Counted from the first letter of the stretch, positions 1 through 7,707 are shown. The stretch: 31,667 nt of DNA from CAZZNQ01 sp964655775 (GCA_964655775.1 CAZZNQ010000047.1:1-31667); one strand, 5' to 3'. Program-made: numbers and translations. Notes: generated by a model from the letters alone, not told the origin.

Positions 1-17
1 TTCAGCAAGGCGCCCAT

Positions 18-61
18 GCGAAGCAAGCTTCGCAAACGGCAAAGCGGTGGCAAGCCACCGC
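18..61. repeat. Pair of perfect hairpins with shared CAAG loop
   Basis: Positions 18-33 fold as GCGAAG-CAAG-CTTCGC, and positions 44-61 fold as GCGGTGG-CAAG-CCACCGC. The two hairpins have different stems but the same tetraloop context and are 10 nt apart. A third short perfect hairpin, CCCCC-GAA-GGGGG, lies at 133-145. Such compact hairpin sets are typical of dispersed extragenic palindromic repeats or of a structured RNA. Only one copy is present in this window, so repeat status cannot be shown here. Confidence 0.45.
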
Positions 62-505
62 ACTCCGAAAAGGACCACCGCCTGCGCGGGAGGGACGAAC
101 CCGGGGGTAAGGGTCGCGCCTCTTCCAGAGAACCCCCGAAGGGGGCGACTCAGAAAGCGGCGCACCGTAGCCCACGGAACGAGTGGAGGAGGCAACAAGA
201 TGCTGATCACCGGAACCGATAGGGCGATATCCGAGGTCGTCGAAGTGCGGGGCGTTGGCCCGGAAGCCGCACACCCGCCCGTACACGGGATGTCCGCCGG
301 TGTCCAACGGCTGTCCGGATGGGACGCGGCGTGTCCGGCGTATGGCCGTCGGGCGTCCGCCGGTTGGCCAGCCGCCGGCCGCGTCGCGACGGGGCATCGT
401 CCGGTTCCTGTCCGGAATCGGCGCGTCGCCGCGCCGCCGTGGGTCAGCGCGACAGAAGCCCCGCACCCGCGTTCAGAGAAAGGCCGAATCGGCGCCTCCT
501 CCACG

Positions 506-645
506 ACGTTTTGGAGGACAAGGGCGGCTTTCGTGGAGACTTCAAAGAACAAGCTCGTTTTCGGGTCGGCGTCGGAAGGCAAGTCCTCCTGCGCCGAGAC
601 CTCACAGGGCAAGTCTACTCTCGCCGGAGTCTCGCCGGGCCGGAT
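506..645. repeat. Degenerate tandem repeat, about 30-nt period
   Basis: Units of 30 nt can be aligned at 536-565, 566-595 and 596-625, with weaker units before (from about 506) and after (626-645). The shared core is close to 'gggcaagtc' preceded by 'gagacctc'-like sequence. In the plus frame that ends at 724 each unit gives about ten residues with a recurring 'GKS' (…SEGKSSC…, …SQGKSTL…). Just downstream the same frame reads 'YKTNPF'. Divergence between units suggests an old, decaying array rather than a working minisatellite. Confidence 0.5.
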
Positions 646-783
646 CGGACGAGGTCAGGCCCGAAGGCGGCCCGATTACAAAACGAACCCATTCCGTCAG
701 AAATCCCTTTCAGGCAACATTTAATGACAACGGTACGGCAACGATGGGTGCGTGTGATATGTGTTGGGAGCGGATCGCTCAAC

Positions 784-812
784 TTGACAGGCCACAGGGG
801 CGGGCGTAGGAT
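784..812 (+). promoter_or_regulatory. Sigma-70-type promoter for the M14 peptidase gene
   Basis: TTGACA (784-789), a 17-bp spacer, then TAGGAT (807-812). It predicts transcription from about 819, giving a leader of about 40 nt before the ATG at 858. Confidence 0.75.
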
Positions 813-857
813 TCGGCCGGATGCCGTTGCGCCAGACCCGATCGTTAGGATGATGCC

Positions 858-1892
858 ATGAAACAGTATGATTACGTGCCGCCGGAGCCGCCGGACTACT
901 GGGTTACGCGTCTGGATCAGATCGAGGAGCACCTGCAGGGGCTGAAGAAGTGGGAGGTGACGGAGATATGCCGATCGGCGGGCGGGCGACCCGTCTGGGC
1001 GGCGACGACCGGGCCGAAGAAAGAGTACGAGCGGACCTCGAACCTGAGCGCCTCGATGGGCGGCGGGCACCCGGAGTCGTTCTGGGGCGAGGGCGTCGAG
1101 CAGCAGTGTTTCATGGAAGTGGCGGGCGTGCACGGCGCCGAGACGGAGGGGATGGGCGCGGCGGTGCACTTCATGCACATCATCGAGGACGGCTGCGACC
1201 TGCTGGGGCGCGAGTGGCCGGAGATAGCGGAGGCCGCCGAGGGGATGCGGCTTGTGGTGGTGCCGAGCGCCAATCCCGACGGGCGCGCGCGGGTGACGCC
1301 GGTGTCGATGCTGGGCATGGAGAGCGAGCAGTTCGTCTACTGGGCCCAGGGAGCGTGGAAGAACGGCGAGAACATCGGCTACCCGCGCTGCAAATGGTAC
1401 CAGCCGCTGAAGGCCGAGGAGGTGAGCTTTCTGGGCGGTTACCCGAACGATGACGGCTACAACATCATGCACGACGCGACGCCGGGCGACATTCGCACGG
1501 CCGAGGCGCAGGCGCTGCTGGATCTGGCGCTGGACGAGGCGCCGGACGCCATTCTGAACGTGCACTCGCACGGGATGGGGCCGAACGTGCTGGGATGCCC
1601 GATCCGCCTGCCCGGCTACCAGGATCAGCAGAAGGCGATGGCGGAGCGCGTGGTGCAGGTCCAGGAGGCGCGCGGGCTGCGGCCGGTGCCGTACCGCTAC
1701 AGCGCGGGCTTCAACCTGAACTCGGCGCTGCACTTCGCCTGCGGGGCGATGGCCGTGACGTTCGAGGGGCCGCACGGGCTGGCCTCCAATCCCTACACCT
1801 ACCAGGAGATCCTGGACTGCCACCTGACGGCGCTGCAGGGGGCGCTGCAGTTCGGGGCGGAGTCGGGCTTCCGACCGGCCCGGAAGCGCTGA
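858..1892 (+). CDS. M14-family zinc carboxypeptidase-like protein
   Basis: A 344-residue protein with the metallocarboxypeptidase (M14) zinc-site signature. The first ligand pair is H92 and E95 in 'VHGAETEG'. The substrate-binding N-P-D-G-R segment is at 139-143. The third ligand is probably H236 in 'NVHSHG', and the likely catalytic glutamate is E303 in 'TFEGP'. There is no signal peptide, so it should be cytoplasmic; the exact substrate is unknown (peptide or amide deacylation is the family norm). The ATG at 858 follows 'AGGATG' at a workable distance. It has its own strong promoter (784-812) and lies 96 bp upstream of the zinc-uptake operon, which has a separate promoter, so the zinc link may be coincidental. 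Family call is firm; biological role is not. Confidence 0.85.
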   Translation: MKQYDYVPPEPPDYWVTRLDQIEEHLQGLKKWEVTEICRSAGGRPVWAATTGPKKEYERTSNLSASMGGGHPESFWGEGVEQQCFMEVAGVHGAETEGMGAAVHFMHIIEDGCDLLGREWPEIAEAAEGMRLVVVPSANPDGRARVTPVSMLGMESEQFVYWAQGAWKNGENIGYPRCKWYQPLKAEEVSFLGGYPNDDGYNIMHDATPGDIRTAEAQALLDLALDEAPDAILNVHSHGMGPNVLGCPIRLPGYQDQQKAMAERVVQVQEARGLRPVPYRYSAGFNLNSALHFACGAMAVTFEGPHGLASNPYTYQEILDCHLTALQGALQFGAESGFRPARKR

Positions 1893-1929
1893 TCGGAGGC
1901 GCCGATGCGAGTGCGGGGGATACGTGCGC

Positions 1930-1958
1930 TTGACGGGCGTAACACGACGTAATACAAT
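1930..1958 (+). promoter_or_regulatory. Promoter of the zinc-uptake operon
   Basis: TTGACG (1930-1935), 17-bp spacer, TACAAT (1953-1958). The predicted start of transcription is near 1965, leaving a leader of about 24 nt before the ATG at 1989. Confidence 0.75.
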
Positions 1959-1963
1959 CGTCG
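1945..1963. promoter_or_regulatory. Candidate operator dyad over the -10 box
   Basis: CGACG (1945-1949) and CGTCG (1959-1963) form an inverted repeat with a 9-bp centre that contains the whole -10 hexamer TACAAT. A repressor bound here would block RNA polymerase. The first gene of the operon encodes a ribbon-helix-helix protein with a zinc-finger-like tail, an obvious candidate ligand. The dyad arms are only 5 bp, so chance occurrence in GC-rich DNA is possible. Confidence 0.35.
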
Positions 1964-1988
1964 ATGCTTCAGACATGAGGTGTCGAAC

Positions 1989-2261
1989 ATGGCCCAGCCG
2001 AAGAAGCAAGAGACGATCACGTTCAAGGTCGACGACGAGCTGGCGCAGGCGATGAGCGCGATCCCGAACCGTTCGGAGTTCATACGCTCGGCGATCGCGG
2101 CGGCGCTTTCGGGCGTGTGCCCGCTCTGCCAGGGCACGGGCGTGCTGACCCTCGCCCAGCGCCGGCACTGGCAGCTGTTCGCATCCAGCCACCACGTGGA
2201 GGAGTGTGGAGACTGCCACCAGGCGCATTTGGTCTGCGAACAGGAGGTGAGAGCACGATGA
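1989..2261 (+). CDS. Ribbon-helix-helix regulator with Cys/His metal-binding tail
   Basis: A 90-residue protein in two parts. Residues 8-42 read like a ribbon-helix-helix (CopG/Arc type) DNA-binding domain: strand 'ETITFKVDDEL', then 'NRSEFIRSAIAAAL'. Residues 44-83 carry CxxC (C44, C47) and a second cluster C73, C76, H77, H80, C83, which look like a metal (probably zinc) site. It is the first gene of the znu operon and overlaps znuA by 4 nt (ATGA), so the two are translationally coupled. I infer an autoregulating zinc sensor, analogous to but unrelated in fold to Zur. The ATG at 1989 follows 'GAGGTG' well; a GTG at 1980 is in frame but has no ribosome site. Confidence 0.7.
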   Translation: MAQPKKQETITFKVDDELAQAMSAIPNRSEFIRSAIAAALSGVCPLCQGTGVLTLAQRRHWQLFASSHHVEECGDCHQAHLVCEQEVRAR

Positions 2262-3256
2262 GATCGACAATGTTGGGCATCGGCTTCTGCGCCGTGATGC
2301 TTGCAGTCTGGGCCGCGCCGAACACTGCGGAGGCCGCCAAACTGGAGACGTTCGTGAGCATCCCGCCGCAGGCATATCTTGTCGAGCGGATCGGCGGACG
2401 GCACGTCGGGGTTGGGGTGCTGGTGAAGCCGGGGCAGGAGCCGCACACCTTCGAGCCGACGCCGCGGCAGATCATGGCACTCGGCAGGGCGCGACTCTAT
2501 TTCGCGGTCGACATGCCGTTCGAGGAGCGGCTCGTCGAGAAGATACGCGGCATCCCCACGCTGAAGATCGTGGACACGGCGAAGGGCGTCAAGAAGCGCA
2601 GAATGCGGGGCGACCACGAACACGCCCACCATGGTGAGCGCGCCCACGAAGAACACGGCCACGAGCCGCCAGACGGCCACGCGGCCGAAGGCCATGACGC
2701 CGATGACGGCCACGGTGAGACCGATGCTCACGACGCTGAGCGCGAGCATGAAGCGCTGGATCCGCACATCTGGCTGAGCCCGCCGCTGCTCAAGATCCAG
2801 GCGCGCAATATCGCCGATGCGCTGACCGCCGCCGACCCCGCCCATGCCGAGGACTATGCCCAGAACCTGGCTCGGTTCATCAAGGATCTCGACGCGGTCG
2901 ACGCCCGCATCCGCAAGCTGCTCAAGCCGTTCGAGGGCGAGCCGTTCTACGTCTTCCATCCGGCGTTCGGCTACTTCGGCGACGCGTACGGACTGCGGCA
3001 GGAGGCGGTGGAGCTGGAGGGCAAGAGCCCGACCCCAAGGCGGCTGGGCGAGCTGATTGCGCAGGCCCGGGGGGACGGGGTGCACATCATCTTCGTGCAG
3101 CCGCAGTTCAACAAGGCGAGCGCCCAGGTGGTGGCCGACGCGATTGACGGCGCGGTGGTGCCGATGGATCCTCTCGCCAGGGATGTCCTGAAGAACCTGC
3201 AGGACATGGCGAGCAGCGTCAACAAGGCACTGGGCGGCGAGGCGCAGGAGCGATGA
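2258..3256 (+). CDS. znuA: Zinc ABC transporter, periplasmic zinc-binding protein
   Basis: A 332-residue cluster A-I (ZnuA/TroA type) solute-binding protein. Residues 1-27 form a signal peptide ending 'NTAEAA', with no lipobox Cys. Likely metal ligands are H63 ('GQEPHTFEP'), H170 ('DPHIWLSP'), H234 ('VFHPAFGYF') and D304 ('PMDPLA'). Between them, about residues 118-165 form the His/Asp/Glu-rich flexible loop typical of zinc-specific ZnuA. It captures zinc in the periplasm and hands it to the ZnuB channel. The ATG at 2258 lies in an ATGA overlap with the upstream regulator and behind 'CAGGAGGTGA', so the start is secure; a longer frame reaching back to 2117 is only an extension inside the regulator gene. 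Confidence 0.95.
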   Translation: MRSTMLGIGFCAVMLAVWAAPNTAEAAKLETFVSIPPQAYLVERIGGRHVGVGVLVKPGQEPHTFEPTPRQIMALGRARLYFAVDMPFEERLVEKIRGIPTLKIVDTAKGVKKRRMRGDHEHAHHGERAHEEHGHEPPDGHAAEGHDADDGHGETDAHDAEREHEALDPHIWLSPPLLKIQARNIADALTAADPAHAEDYAQNLARFIKDLDAVDARIRKLLKPFEGEPFYVFHPAFGYFGDAYGLRQEAVELEGKSPTPRRLGELIAQARGDGVHIIFVQPQFNKASAQVVADAIDGAVVPMDPLARDVLKNLQDMASSVNKALGGEAQER

Positions 3257-3296
3257 AGCGACGGCGTCCATACACGCGGTTGGGGGAGGCCGACGA

Positions 3297-4052
3297 GTGG
3301 CGGACACCCCCATCATAGAGTTGCGCGACGTCTCGTTCTCCTTCGCGGAAGTGCCCGTTCTCGAGGACGTCAACATCACCATCCCCGAGGGCGACCTGGT
3401 GTCCGTGGTGGGCCCGAACGGGGGCGGCAAGACGACACTTCTCAAGCTGATACTCGGCCTGTTCAGGCCCGTAAAAGGGAAAGTGCGCGTCTTCGGAGAG
3501 CCGCCGGACCGTTCGCGTCGTCGGATAGGCTACATGCCCCAGGACGCGCGCCACGACCCGCAGTTCCCCGTCACCGTCATGGACGTGGTGCTGATGGGGC
3601 GCGTGGAGCGGGGCTGGGGCGGGAGGTACTCCGGGGAGGATAAGACGGCGGCAAGGGCCGCTCTGGCGGAGGTGGGGCTGCTGAGCCTTGCGGGGCGGCT
3701 TTTCAGCGCCCTTTCCGGCGGTCAGCGTCAGCGCATACTCATGGCCCGCGCCCTGGCCACGCAGCCGGATCTGCTGATCCTGGACGAGCCGACCTCGAAC
3801 GTCGATGCCGTGGTGGAAGCGCGTTTCTACGACATCCTGCGCGAGCTGAACCGCCGCATGACCATCATCATCGTCTCGCACGACCTGGGCTTCGTCTCGG
3901 ACATCGTTCAGGACGTCGTCTGCGTCAACCGCCGCGTATTCGTGCACCCGACAAGCGACATCACCGGCGAGGTCATCCGCGACATCTACGGCGGAGAGGT
4001 GCGCGTCGTCCGCCACGACCGGCACGGCCCGGAGGAGCACGCCCATGGCTGA
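3297..4052 (+). CDS. znuC: Zinc ABC transporter, ATP-binding protein
   Basis: A 251-residue ABC ATPase. Walker A 'GPNGGGKTT' is at 39-47, the Q-loop glutamine at 82, the signature 'LSGGQ' at 139-143, Walker B 'LILDEP' at 160-165 and the switch histidine at H195. The C-terminal tail ends in a His-containing stretch ('HDRHGPEEHAHG'), common in zinc transporters. It powers the ZnuB permease from the cytoplasmic side. The start is the GTG at 3297, behind 'GGGGGAGG'. It follows znuA by 40 nt and overlaps znuB by 8 nt. Confidence 0.93.
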   Translation: MADTPIIELRDVSFSFAEVPVLEDVNITIPEGDLVSVVGPNGGGKTTLLKLILGLFRPVKGKVRVFGEPPDRSRRRIGYMPQDARHDPQFPVTVMDVVLMGRVERGWGGRYSGEDKTAARAALAEVGLLSLAGRLFSALSGGQRQRILMARALATQPDLLILDEPTSNVDAVVEARFYDILRELNRRMTIIIVSHDLGFVSDIVQDVVCVNRRVFVHPTSDITGEVIRDIYGGEVRVVRHDRHGPEEHAHG

Positions 4053-4938
4053 GTTTCTGCGCGCCGTCGCCGATCCCAACGTGCCTTTCCTGCGCTACGC
4101 GCTGATCGCCGGCGTGCTGGCCAGTGTGGCTTTCGGGGTGATCGGCACCTACGTCGTCGCCCGCAAGATCAGCTACATCGCCGGTGCCATCAGCCACTGT
4201 TGCCTGGGCGGCATAGGCGCGGCCCTTTATCTGAAACATCGGTTTGGGCTCGGGTGGTGCCATCCGCTGCTGGGTGCCACGGCGGCTGCGCTTCTGGCGG
4301 CGCTGATCATCGGGCTGGTCAGTCTGTACGCGCGACAGCGGGAGGACACCGTCATCGGTGCGCTCTGGGCGACCGGCATGGCGGTCGGGCTGCTCTTCAT
4401 CGCAAAGACGCCCGGTTACGTCGACGCGATGAGCTACCTGTTCGGCAACATACTGCTGATCTCGCGCACCGACCTTTGGCTGGTTGCCGGGCTGGACATC
4501 GTCGTGGTGGGACTGGGCGTCTTCTTCTACCGCAAGTTCCTCGCGGTCTGCTTCGACGAGGAGTTCGCCCGGCTGCGCGGGATACACGTGGAGCTGTACT
4601 TCCTGCTGCTGCTCTGCCTGACGGCGCTGACGGTCGTGCTGCTGGTGACAGTGGTCGGCATCGTGATGGTCATCGCTTTGCTGACGCTGCCCGCGGCCGT
4701 GGCGGGGCACTTCTCGCGTCGGCTCTGGCAGATGATGGCGCTCTCGGTGGTGTTCTGCCTGATCTTCACCGTCTCGGGCCTGGCCATAAGCTATCCCCAC
4801 GATCTGCCCAGTGGGCCGACGATCATCATCGTCGCGGGGACCGCCTACCTGCTGGCCATGGCGGGCGTGCGGGTATGGGGCCTGGTTCGGCTCAGACGCC
4901 ACAGGTCGCTTCCGCCCGACGCCGCGGAGCCGGCATAG
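4045..4938 (+). CDS. znuB: Zinc ABC transporter, permease
   Basis: A 297-residue ABC-3 family permease with about eight hydrophobic spans and the family segment 'SYLFGNILLIS' near residue 130. It forms the membrane channel for zinc with ZnuC and ZnuA. The ATG at 4045 lies inside the end of znuC (8-nt overlap) and is preceded by 'GGAGGAGCACG'. Its TAG stop (4936-4938) is at the same time the first three bases of the inverted-repeat element that follows, so the insertion abuts the coding sequence exactly. Confidence 0.93.
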   Translation: MAEFLRAVADPNVPFLRYALIAGVLASVAFGVIGTYVVARKISYIAGAISHCCLGGIGAALYLKHRFGLGWCHPLLGATAAALLAALIIGLVSLYARQREDTVIGALWATGMAVGLLFIAKTPGYVDAMSYLFGNILLISRTDLWLVAGLDIVVVGLGVFFYRKFLAVCFDEEFARLRGIHVELYFLLLLCLTALTVVLLVTVVGIVMVIALLTLPAAVAGHFSRRLWQMMALSVVFCLIFTVSGLAISYPHDLPSGPTIIIVAGTAYLLAMAGVRVWGLVRLRRHRSLPPDAAEPA

Positions 4939-5213
4939 CAGCCCGTTGAAGAACTGGGCTCGGTCGCGCCGGCTGCAACTGCCAGCAGGTCAAGGCGCGA
5001 GGCCGACGGCGTGTCACGGTGGACACGTCCAGGCCGGGCCACGCAGAGATGCGACGCAAGTGCGGCCGGCCCTTTGGGTTGGGGCGGCGCATGGCCATCT
5101 GCCGCGTCGCCGCGCCTCCGCGATGCTGCCTGAGTCGCCACCGGCATCGCCCCTTGCATCTGACCACGCGGCGCTCCCAACGCGGCCGGATCCACTTCTT
5201 CAACAGGCTGCTA
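4936..5213. mobile_element. MITE-like element with terminal inverted repeats
   Basis: The 278-bp segment begins TAGCAGCC and ends with its reverse complement GGCTGCTA. The arms continue with GTTGAAGAA on both sides and stay matched, with mismatches, for about 41 bp (about 31 of 41 positions). The 'GCAGCCTGTTGAAGAA' style of end resembles termini of transposase-mobilised elements. No credible transposase frame lies inside, so it would be non-autonomous. The outermost TA on each side fits a TA target duplication, but that is an inference. A small internal hairpin (CGTGTC/GACACG, 5010-5027) is present. It lies between two convergent genes and its two ends provide both TAG stop codons. Confidence 0.65.
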
Positions 5214-5963
5214 AACGATCTCCATTGCGATGGGGCAGTGGTCGGATCCCATCACGTCCGCAAGTATGGTGGAGTCTTTGAGGCGGGGGCGCAGACCCTC
5301 GGAGATGCAGAAGTAGTCCAGCCGCCAGCCTTCGTTGCGGGATCTGGCGCGCGTCTTGTAGCTCCACCAGGTGTAATGCCCGCCCTCGCTGGTGAACTCG
5401 CGGAACGTATCCGTGAAGCCCGCGTCGAGTATCCTGCCGAAGCCGGCGCGCTCTTCGAGCGTGAAGCCGGCGGAGCCATCGTTCGCGTCGGGGTTGGCGA
5501 TGTCGATCTCGCGGTGGGCGACGTTCAGATCGCCGCAGAACACCACCGGCCTTTCCTCACGGAGACGCTGCAGGTAGGCAAGAAAGTCAACGTCCCACTC
5601 TTGCGTCCGGTATTCCAGGCGGCGAAGGTCCGAGCCGGAGTTCGGCGTGTAGACGTTCACCAGATGGAAATCCGGGAACGTCGCCGTGATGGCACGGCCC
5701 TCGCCTTCATGCTTCGGGATTCCCATGCCGAAGGCGACGTCCGCAGGCGGCACACGCGTGAAGACCGCCGTTCCCGCGTAACCCTTACGTTCGCCCGCGT
5801 TCCAGTGGACGGCATAGCCCGGCAGCTCGATGTCGACCTGCTCCGGCTGTGCACGCACTTCCTGCAGGCAGATCACGTCGGCATCCGAGCAAGCCACAAA
5901 GTCCATGAAGCCCTTCCTGAGTGCAGCCCTTATCCCATTCACGTTCCACGAAACGATCCTCAT
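5211..5963 (-). CDS. xthA: Exodeoxyribonuclease III / AP endonuclease
   Basis: A 250-residue exonuclease III family protein, cutting DNA at abasic sites and degrading 3' ends in base-excision repair. Conserved residues are all visible: N7 in 'WNVNG', E35 in 'LQEVRAQ', Y105 and N108 in 'VYTPNSG', D145 and N147 in 'GDLNVAH', D216 in 'RLDYF', and D241/H242 in 'GSDHCP'. Start ATG at 5963 gives the classic 'MRIVSWNVNG' N-terminus and follows a GGAG; the frame is open back to 6278 but that extension is not protein-like. It lies 46 nt downstream of the glycosyltransferase gene on the same strand, so it is probably co-transcribed. Its TAG stop comes from the end of the adjoining inverted-repeat element. 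Confidence 0.94.
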   Translation of the reverse strand: MRIVSWNVNGIRAALRKGFMDFVACSDADVICLQEVRAQPEQVDIELPGYAVHWNAGERKGYAGTAVFTRVPPADVAFGMGIPKHEGEGRAITATFPDFHLVNVYTPNSGSDLRRLEYRTQEWDVDFLAYLQRLREERPVVFCGDLNVAHREIDIANPDANDGSAGFTLEERAGFGRILDAGFTDTFREFTSEGGHYTWWSYKTRARSRNEGWRLDYFCISEGLRPRLKDSTILADVMGSDHCPIAMEIV

Positions 5964-6009
5964 CGCCCACTCCGCTGTTGTGGCTCCTCGATCCGACTGC
6001 CGGCCGATT

Positions 6010-7707
6010 CTACAGGCCCGGTATCCGCCTGGGCCCTGGTTCCGGTGGCTGCAGGTGGCGCCGAACCAGGCCGCCCTCGGTGATCTCATACAAACGGTAA
6101 TAGGCGTCGGCCCGCTGTTCGTCGACGCCCATCTCCAGTGTGCCGTCACCAAGGCGGAAGTGCCATATGCGGGACGGCCACTCCGGGGGCCGCACAACGA
6201 CGAACCGCACGCCCCTGTCGCGGGCCCATCCGACCACGACCTCCTCGGTCGCATCTTCCTCTGGTAGCGTGGGCGCACCCCGCACGATGCGGTCCGTCAG
6301 CAGGTACAGCAGGCGCCTCGCCCAAGTGTTGTCGCCCCTACGGTAGGGGTCGGTGTAGCGGACCGAAACCGCCAGTTCTCCGTCCTTCAGGTCCTTGCCT
6401 TCCAGCGCCTGTGCGATGGCCAGCAGGTTGCCGTACTCGCCGGCCGTCCACTGCAGTTGGAAGCGCGGAGACCGGATCACGCAGGCATTGACGGCGAAGA
6501 GGGCCGCGTTGCAGGCGACGGTTGCCGCCAGGAAAGCGACGAGGGCGGCCGCGGCAAGGCGCTTCAGGGCTGCAGCAGGCACGATCCTCCGCAGATTGCG
6601 GAATCCCTGTACCACCCCCAAAAGGAACAGCGGCGCCACCGGCGTCAGGTAGCGTGCGACGGGCCGGTGATGTAGCACCACCAGGGCGCCCCAATACGTG
6701 GCTGCCCCTATCCACAGCCATTCCTTCCCGTGCAGTGCGGGCCAGAGGCGGAAGCAGAGCAGCACCACCAGCACCCATCCCGCGCCGACCGTGGCCGCCA
6801 GCAGCAGGGGCGAAGAGAGCCCCACGGTGGCCGGCGGCCAGAAAAGCATGCTCAGCCACTGTCCCGCGATACCGATGCGCCGCGGCAGCGCGGGGCGGTT
6901 GTGGGAAAGCCTGTCGTGCAAAGCCTGCACGCGTTCCGCGATGGAAGCAGTCTCCTCCGCGTTGCCGGCCGGGCGTGCATGTGCCTCCACCGCACGGAAG
7001 GTCACCAGGAAAGATCCCGCCAGCGCGATCACCGCCAGCGCCGCGCACGCCCAACGCCGGTTGACGCGCGGCAGCAGCTCGCCCGGGAGCAGCGCACCGG
7101 CCACAACCGGCGCCACCAGCACGCCCGCCCACCGTAGCGTGGGCATCGCCGCGCAGAGCGCCGCCAGCAGCGGCATGCGCCACCAGGCCGCGCGCCCCTC
7201 CGAAATCTGCAGCGCAAGCAGGACGGCGCCGGCCAGCAGCAGTGCGAACAGGCTCTCGCTGTAAAGTGTGTAGGAGAACCGGTGCCACTCGAAGAGCAGT
7301 CCCGTCATCAGCACCACCCAGAACGCCGTGCGCTCGGAGGCATATCGCTTCAGTATGCCGTACCAGAGGCAAGCGGCCCCCGTGAGCAACGCGACCGCCA
7401 TGATGTTGAGTGCGGCGAAGTAGGGGCAGAAGCGTAAGACGGTTGCCAGCGTGGCCGCCCACCCCGGCGGATACCGCGTCATCGTCCGGCCGGCCCACTC
7501 CAGTCCGTCGCCGCGCACAAGGTTCCGGGCAACGGCGAGGTAGTATGCGTCGTCGCCTCCTCCCGGCACCCACTGCAGCTTGTACAGCAACGCATAGGCC
7601 GCGCAGTACACGACGATGATGACCAGAAAGGGATGCCTGCGCAGGGGGTTCGCGGCCTTCTCCTCGCGCTGCTTCACGCCGACGTTCTCATCGTGGTTGT
7701 CGCCCAC
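6010..7707 (-). CDS. GT-C family membrane glycosyltransferase (GT39-like)
   Basis: About 565 residues with about ten hydrophobic membrane spans and a soluble C-terminal part. The first long loop has 'PGGGDDAYYLAVA' (D52, D53), the acidic pair expected of GT-C enzymes of the ArnT/PMT type, which transfer sugars from polyprenyl-phosphate donors at the outer face of the membrane. 'RYPPGW' follows, also usual in this group. The first likely start is GTG at 7707, behind 'AAGGGG'; the frame is open back to 7941, but that stretch contains the promoter and is not protein-like. The acceptor is unknown; neighbouring genes suggest envelope glycan or lipid. Confidence 0.8.
   Translation of the reverse strand: MGDNHDENVGVKQREEKAANPLRRHPFLVIIVVYCAAYALLYKLQWVPGGGDDAYYLAVARNLVRGDGLEWAGRTMTRYPPGWAATLATVLRFCPYFAALNIMAVALLTGAACLWYGILKRYASERTAFWVVLMTGLLFEWHRFSYTLYSESLFALLLAGAVLLALQISEGRAAWWRMPLLAALCAAMPTLRWAGVLVAPVVAGALLPGELLPRVNRRWACAALAVIALAGSFLVTFRAVEAHARPAGNAEETASIAERVQALHDRLSHNRPALPRRIGIAGQWLSMLFWPPATVGLSSPLLLAATVGAGWVLVVLLCFRLWPALHGKEWLWIGAATYWGALVVLHHRPVARYLTPVAPLFLLGVVQGFRNLRRIVPAAALKRLAAAALVAFLAATVACNAALFAVNACVIRSPRFQLQWTAGEYGNLLAIAQALEGKDLKDGELAVSVRYTDPYRRGDNTWARRLLYLLTDRIVRGAPTLPEEDATEEVVVGWARDRGVRFVVVRPPEWPSRIWHFRLGDGTLEMGVDEQRADAYYRLYEITEGGLVRRHLQPPEPGPRRIPGL

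Larger units (their letters stand above)
1..720. other. Noncoding tract upstream of the first gene
   Basis: No convincing protein gene lies here. Several overlapping open frames exist on both strands, but none gives a recognisable protein, and all are rich in Arg, Pro, Gly and Ala as expected of random high-GC frames. The tract holds perfect hairpins near its left end (18-145) and a decayed 30-nt tandem repeat near its right end (506-645). One frame (from an ATG at 200 behind a GGAGG, to a stop at 724) has a plausible ribosome-binding site, but its product has no protein-like pattern beyond the first dozen or so residues. It may be a structured RNA, repeat debris or pseudogene remnants; the sequence alone does not decide. 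Confidence 0.6.

Noticed and set aside
2..466. Minus-strand frame of 154 residues
   Set aside because: It runs through the hairpin repeats (its end reads out the palindromes) and has no recognisable pattern.
200..724. Plus-strand frame with a good ribosome site (174 residues)
   Set aside because: Composition is rich in R, P, G and A, and the region overlaps the decayed tandem repeat. Beyond the first residues nothing looks like a folded protein, so it is described as noncoding or relic.
1892..1906. Terminator hairpin after the M14 peptidase gene (ATCGG/CCGAT)
   Set aside because: A 5-bp stem without a T-run.
615..2375. Long minus-strand frame opposite the M14 peptidase and regulator genes
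   Set aside because: Arg/His/Leu-rich shadow of two well-supported genes; the same applies to 1799-3445 minus.
5964..6278. N-terminal extension of the xthA reading frame
   Set aside because: The extension overlaps the glycosyltransferase gene in another frame and lacks protein character; the start MRIVSWNVNG matches the family exactly.
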